Made by a program: the position numbers and the translations under genes. Shown piece by piece: positions 62,881 to 64,000 of a DNA stretch of 64,000 nucleotides. Source of the stretch: Rhododendron vialii (lineage: Eukaryota; Streptophyta; Magnoliopsida; Ericales; Ericaceae); the NCBI RefSeq assembly GCF_030253575.1, contig NC_080564.1, positions 3,392,501 to 3,456,500 on the forward strand. Direction: 5' to 3'. Within the stretch, counting starts at the first letter, position 1. Every line of letters starts with the position of its first letter. Below the pieces are notes generated by a model, which saw only the letters and a program-made list of their open reading frames with translations, made no database searches and was not told the origin of the DNA.

Positions 62881-63112
62881 TAATCCCTCCGTCCAAAAAT
62901 GTTTGTCTGGTTCGCAAAACGAGAACTAAAAATATATTAAAAAATAATGTATTTTTTGAAGACAAAGTTCAAACTTTTTTCATAAATTAAAAAAACTCAT
63001 CGATATCTATTAAAAATGATTATTATTTTTTGAATTTTTCTTGTAAGAATTATATTATTTTTACGTTATTATTTTGCATACCGAAAAACAATATGTGACG
63101 GAGGAGAGTTTA
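62881..63112. mobile_element. Stowaway-like MITE
   Basis: Ends CCCTCCGTCCAAAAATG on the left and GTGACGGAGGAGAG on the right, both next to TA. About 230 bp, very AT-rich between. Ends fit the Stowaway consensus; the right end is more diverged. Confidence 0.65.
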
Positions 63113-63630
63113 AGTGTGTAAAAACTAAGGCTCTGTTTGGAACTTGTGGAAAAGAAAAGAAAAAGAAAAGAAAGGGAAAGAAAATAAAATGGGAGGAAAA
63201 TGAGAGGAAAAAGGAAAGGAAAATTTACTATTCTCAAAATTTAAAATTATTATTTTCTTCTCTTTTTCTCTTCCAACCAAACAATAGGAGGAAATTTTTT
63301 TTTGTTTTCCTTTCCTTTCTTCAAGTTTCAAAGAGAGCCTAAAAGAGGGGTAGTGTATAAACTGGAGTAAAAGAAGTAGAGAATCACAACCAACCACGCC
63401 CTCGCTTTCATGTGCATAGTAGTATAATTTTGTCCATACGTATGAATTTTATACCCCGGAATTTTCTCACCTAAACGTTTTCTCGAGTTTGACAGCTCAA
63501 AGCTGCTATCGAGATTTGAGACAAGTAAAGTTGGAAAGAAAAAAAAACACCAGAGCGAGAAAATTCAGCTTCGGAATTCAAATGGAAATGCAAGAGAGAG
63601 AAACTTCAAACTCCTAGCAGAGAGAGAGAG

Positions 63631-64000
63631 ATGACATCCGCTGCTCGAGAAATCTCAGCTCCACTAAGTAAGAACTTAACCCAATTCAATTCAGCTTCTA
63701 CTTTACTAAACTTATTATCCAATTCGGCTTCTAATTTGTTACAATTTCCGCAGTTCAGAAGGAAGCCGAGCAACACGATGCCTCCGGCTCCACCACGCCA
63801 CCACCGTACGAACCGTACGAGGAGGAAAACTCTCCGATCGAGCAAGTAGCTCTCACAGTCCCGGTCACCGACGACCGGACCTTGCCGGCGGTGACATTCC
63901 GCATGTGGACGCTCGGAACCCTAGCCTGCGTCCTCCTCTCGTTCCTCAACCAGTTCTTCTGGTACCGCCGAGAACCTCTCTCGATCACCTCCATCTCCGC
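63631..64000 (+). CDS. Oligopeptide transporter (OPT family), N-terminal part
   Basis: Proton-coupled transporter of small peptides or metal chelates in plant membranes. Exon 1 is 63631-63667 ([12 protein letters not shown] plus one base), then an 86-bp intron, then exon 2 from 63754 to the window edge. Read together: [13 protein letters not shown], an acidic stretch ending [18 protein letters not shown], then [37 protein letters not shown]. The [15 protein letters not shown] and TFRMWxLG motifs and the first membrane segment are characteristic of OPT proteins. 94 residues are visible of a family usually around 740. The exact member cannot be told. Confidence 0.93.

Larger units (their letters stand above)
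61066..63630. other. Spacer between the exon array and the OPT gene
   Basis: Contains the small hypothetical frame and the Stowaway-like MITE. The right end (63540-63630) is GA-rich and should hold the OPT promoter and leader. Nothing else recognised. Confidence 0.5.

Overview
The window is nuclear DNA of a flowering plant, most likely a core eudicot. The genes are intron-rich with GT/AG splice sites. They sit among AT-rich spacers with many small MITEs, GA/CT/TA microsatellites, a LINE remnant, a SINE-like piece and a short plastid DNA insertion. The protein families (FREE1, HIPP, ROP GTPase, plastid 3-dehydroquinate synthase, DUF630/DUF632, proteasome PAD1 and RPN10, OPT transporter) are typical plant ones. 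I cannot name the species.

Layout. 0.7-3.5 kb: FREE1-like ESCRT gene (minus), C-terminal exons not found. 4.0-4.55 kb: 5'-truncated LINE with a target-site duplication. 4.6-7.1 kb: direct repeats and an unrecognised repetitive minus-strand reading frame. 8.2-12.05 kb: a tandem duplication of a foldback element, a promoter and exon 1, ahead of a complete heavy-metal-associated isoprenylated protein gene (plus). 12.5-12.84 kb: 120-bp tandem repeat. 13.4-16.7 kb: complete type-I ROP GTPase, 7 exons (minus). 19.1-23.7 kb: complete 3-dehydroquinate synthase, 8 exons (minus). 25.2-29.7 kb: complete DUF630/DUF632 protein, 4 exons (minus). 33.0-35.2 kb: last two exons of an unrecognised conserved gene (minus). 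35.3 kb: tRNA-Ile(AAU). 36.5-40.8 kb: proteasome alpha-7 (PAD1), 3 exons (minus). 41.2-41.6 kb: 20-bp minisatellite carrying CACGTG boxes. 42.8-50.1 kb: proteasome receptor RPN10, 10 exons (minus). 50.3-50.7 kb: near-perfect palindromic MITE with a 9-bp target duplication. 51.9-55.0 kb: repetitive, degenerate fragments. 55.7-57.0 kb: F-box gene with one in-frame TAG. 57.7 kb: an isolated PRL1-like exon. 58.65-61.07 kb: a nested forward/inverted/forward array of duplicated 69-bp exons plus a last exon. 63.6 kb to the end: the start of an oligopeptide transporter gene.

Functional links. FREE1, PAD1 and RPN10 all act in ubiquitin-dependent protein turnover; PAD1 and RPN10 are direct neighbours in the same orientation. 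The other genes look like independent housekeeping or signalling genes. The least ordinary segments are the exon array at 58.65-61.07 kb, the duplicated HIPP first exon, the long hairpin just upstream of RPN10, and the boxed minisatellite upstream of PAD1. Exon boundaries were read by eye from splice consensus, reading phase and remembered family sequences; no alignment or transcript data were used.
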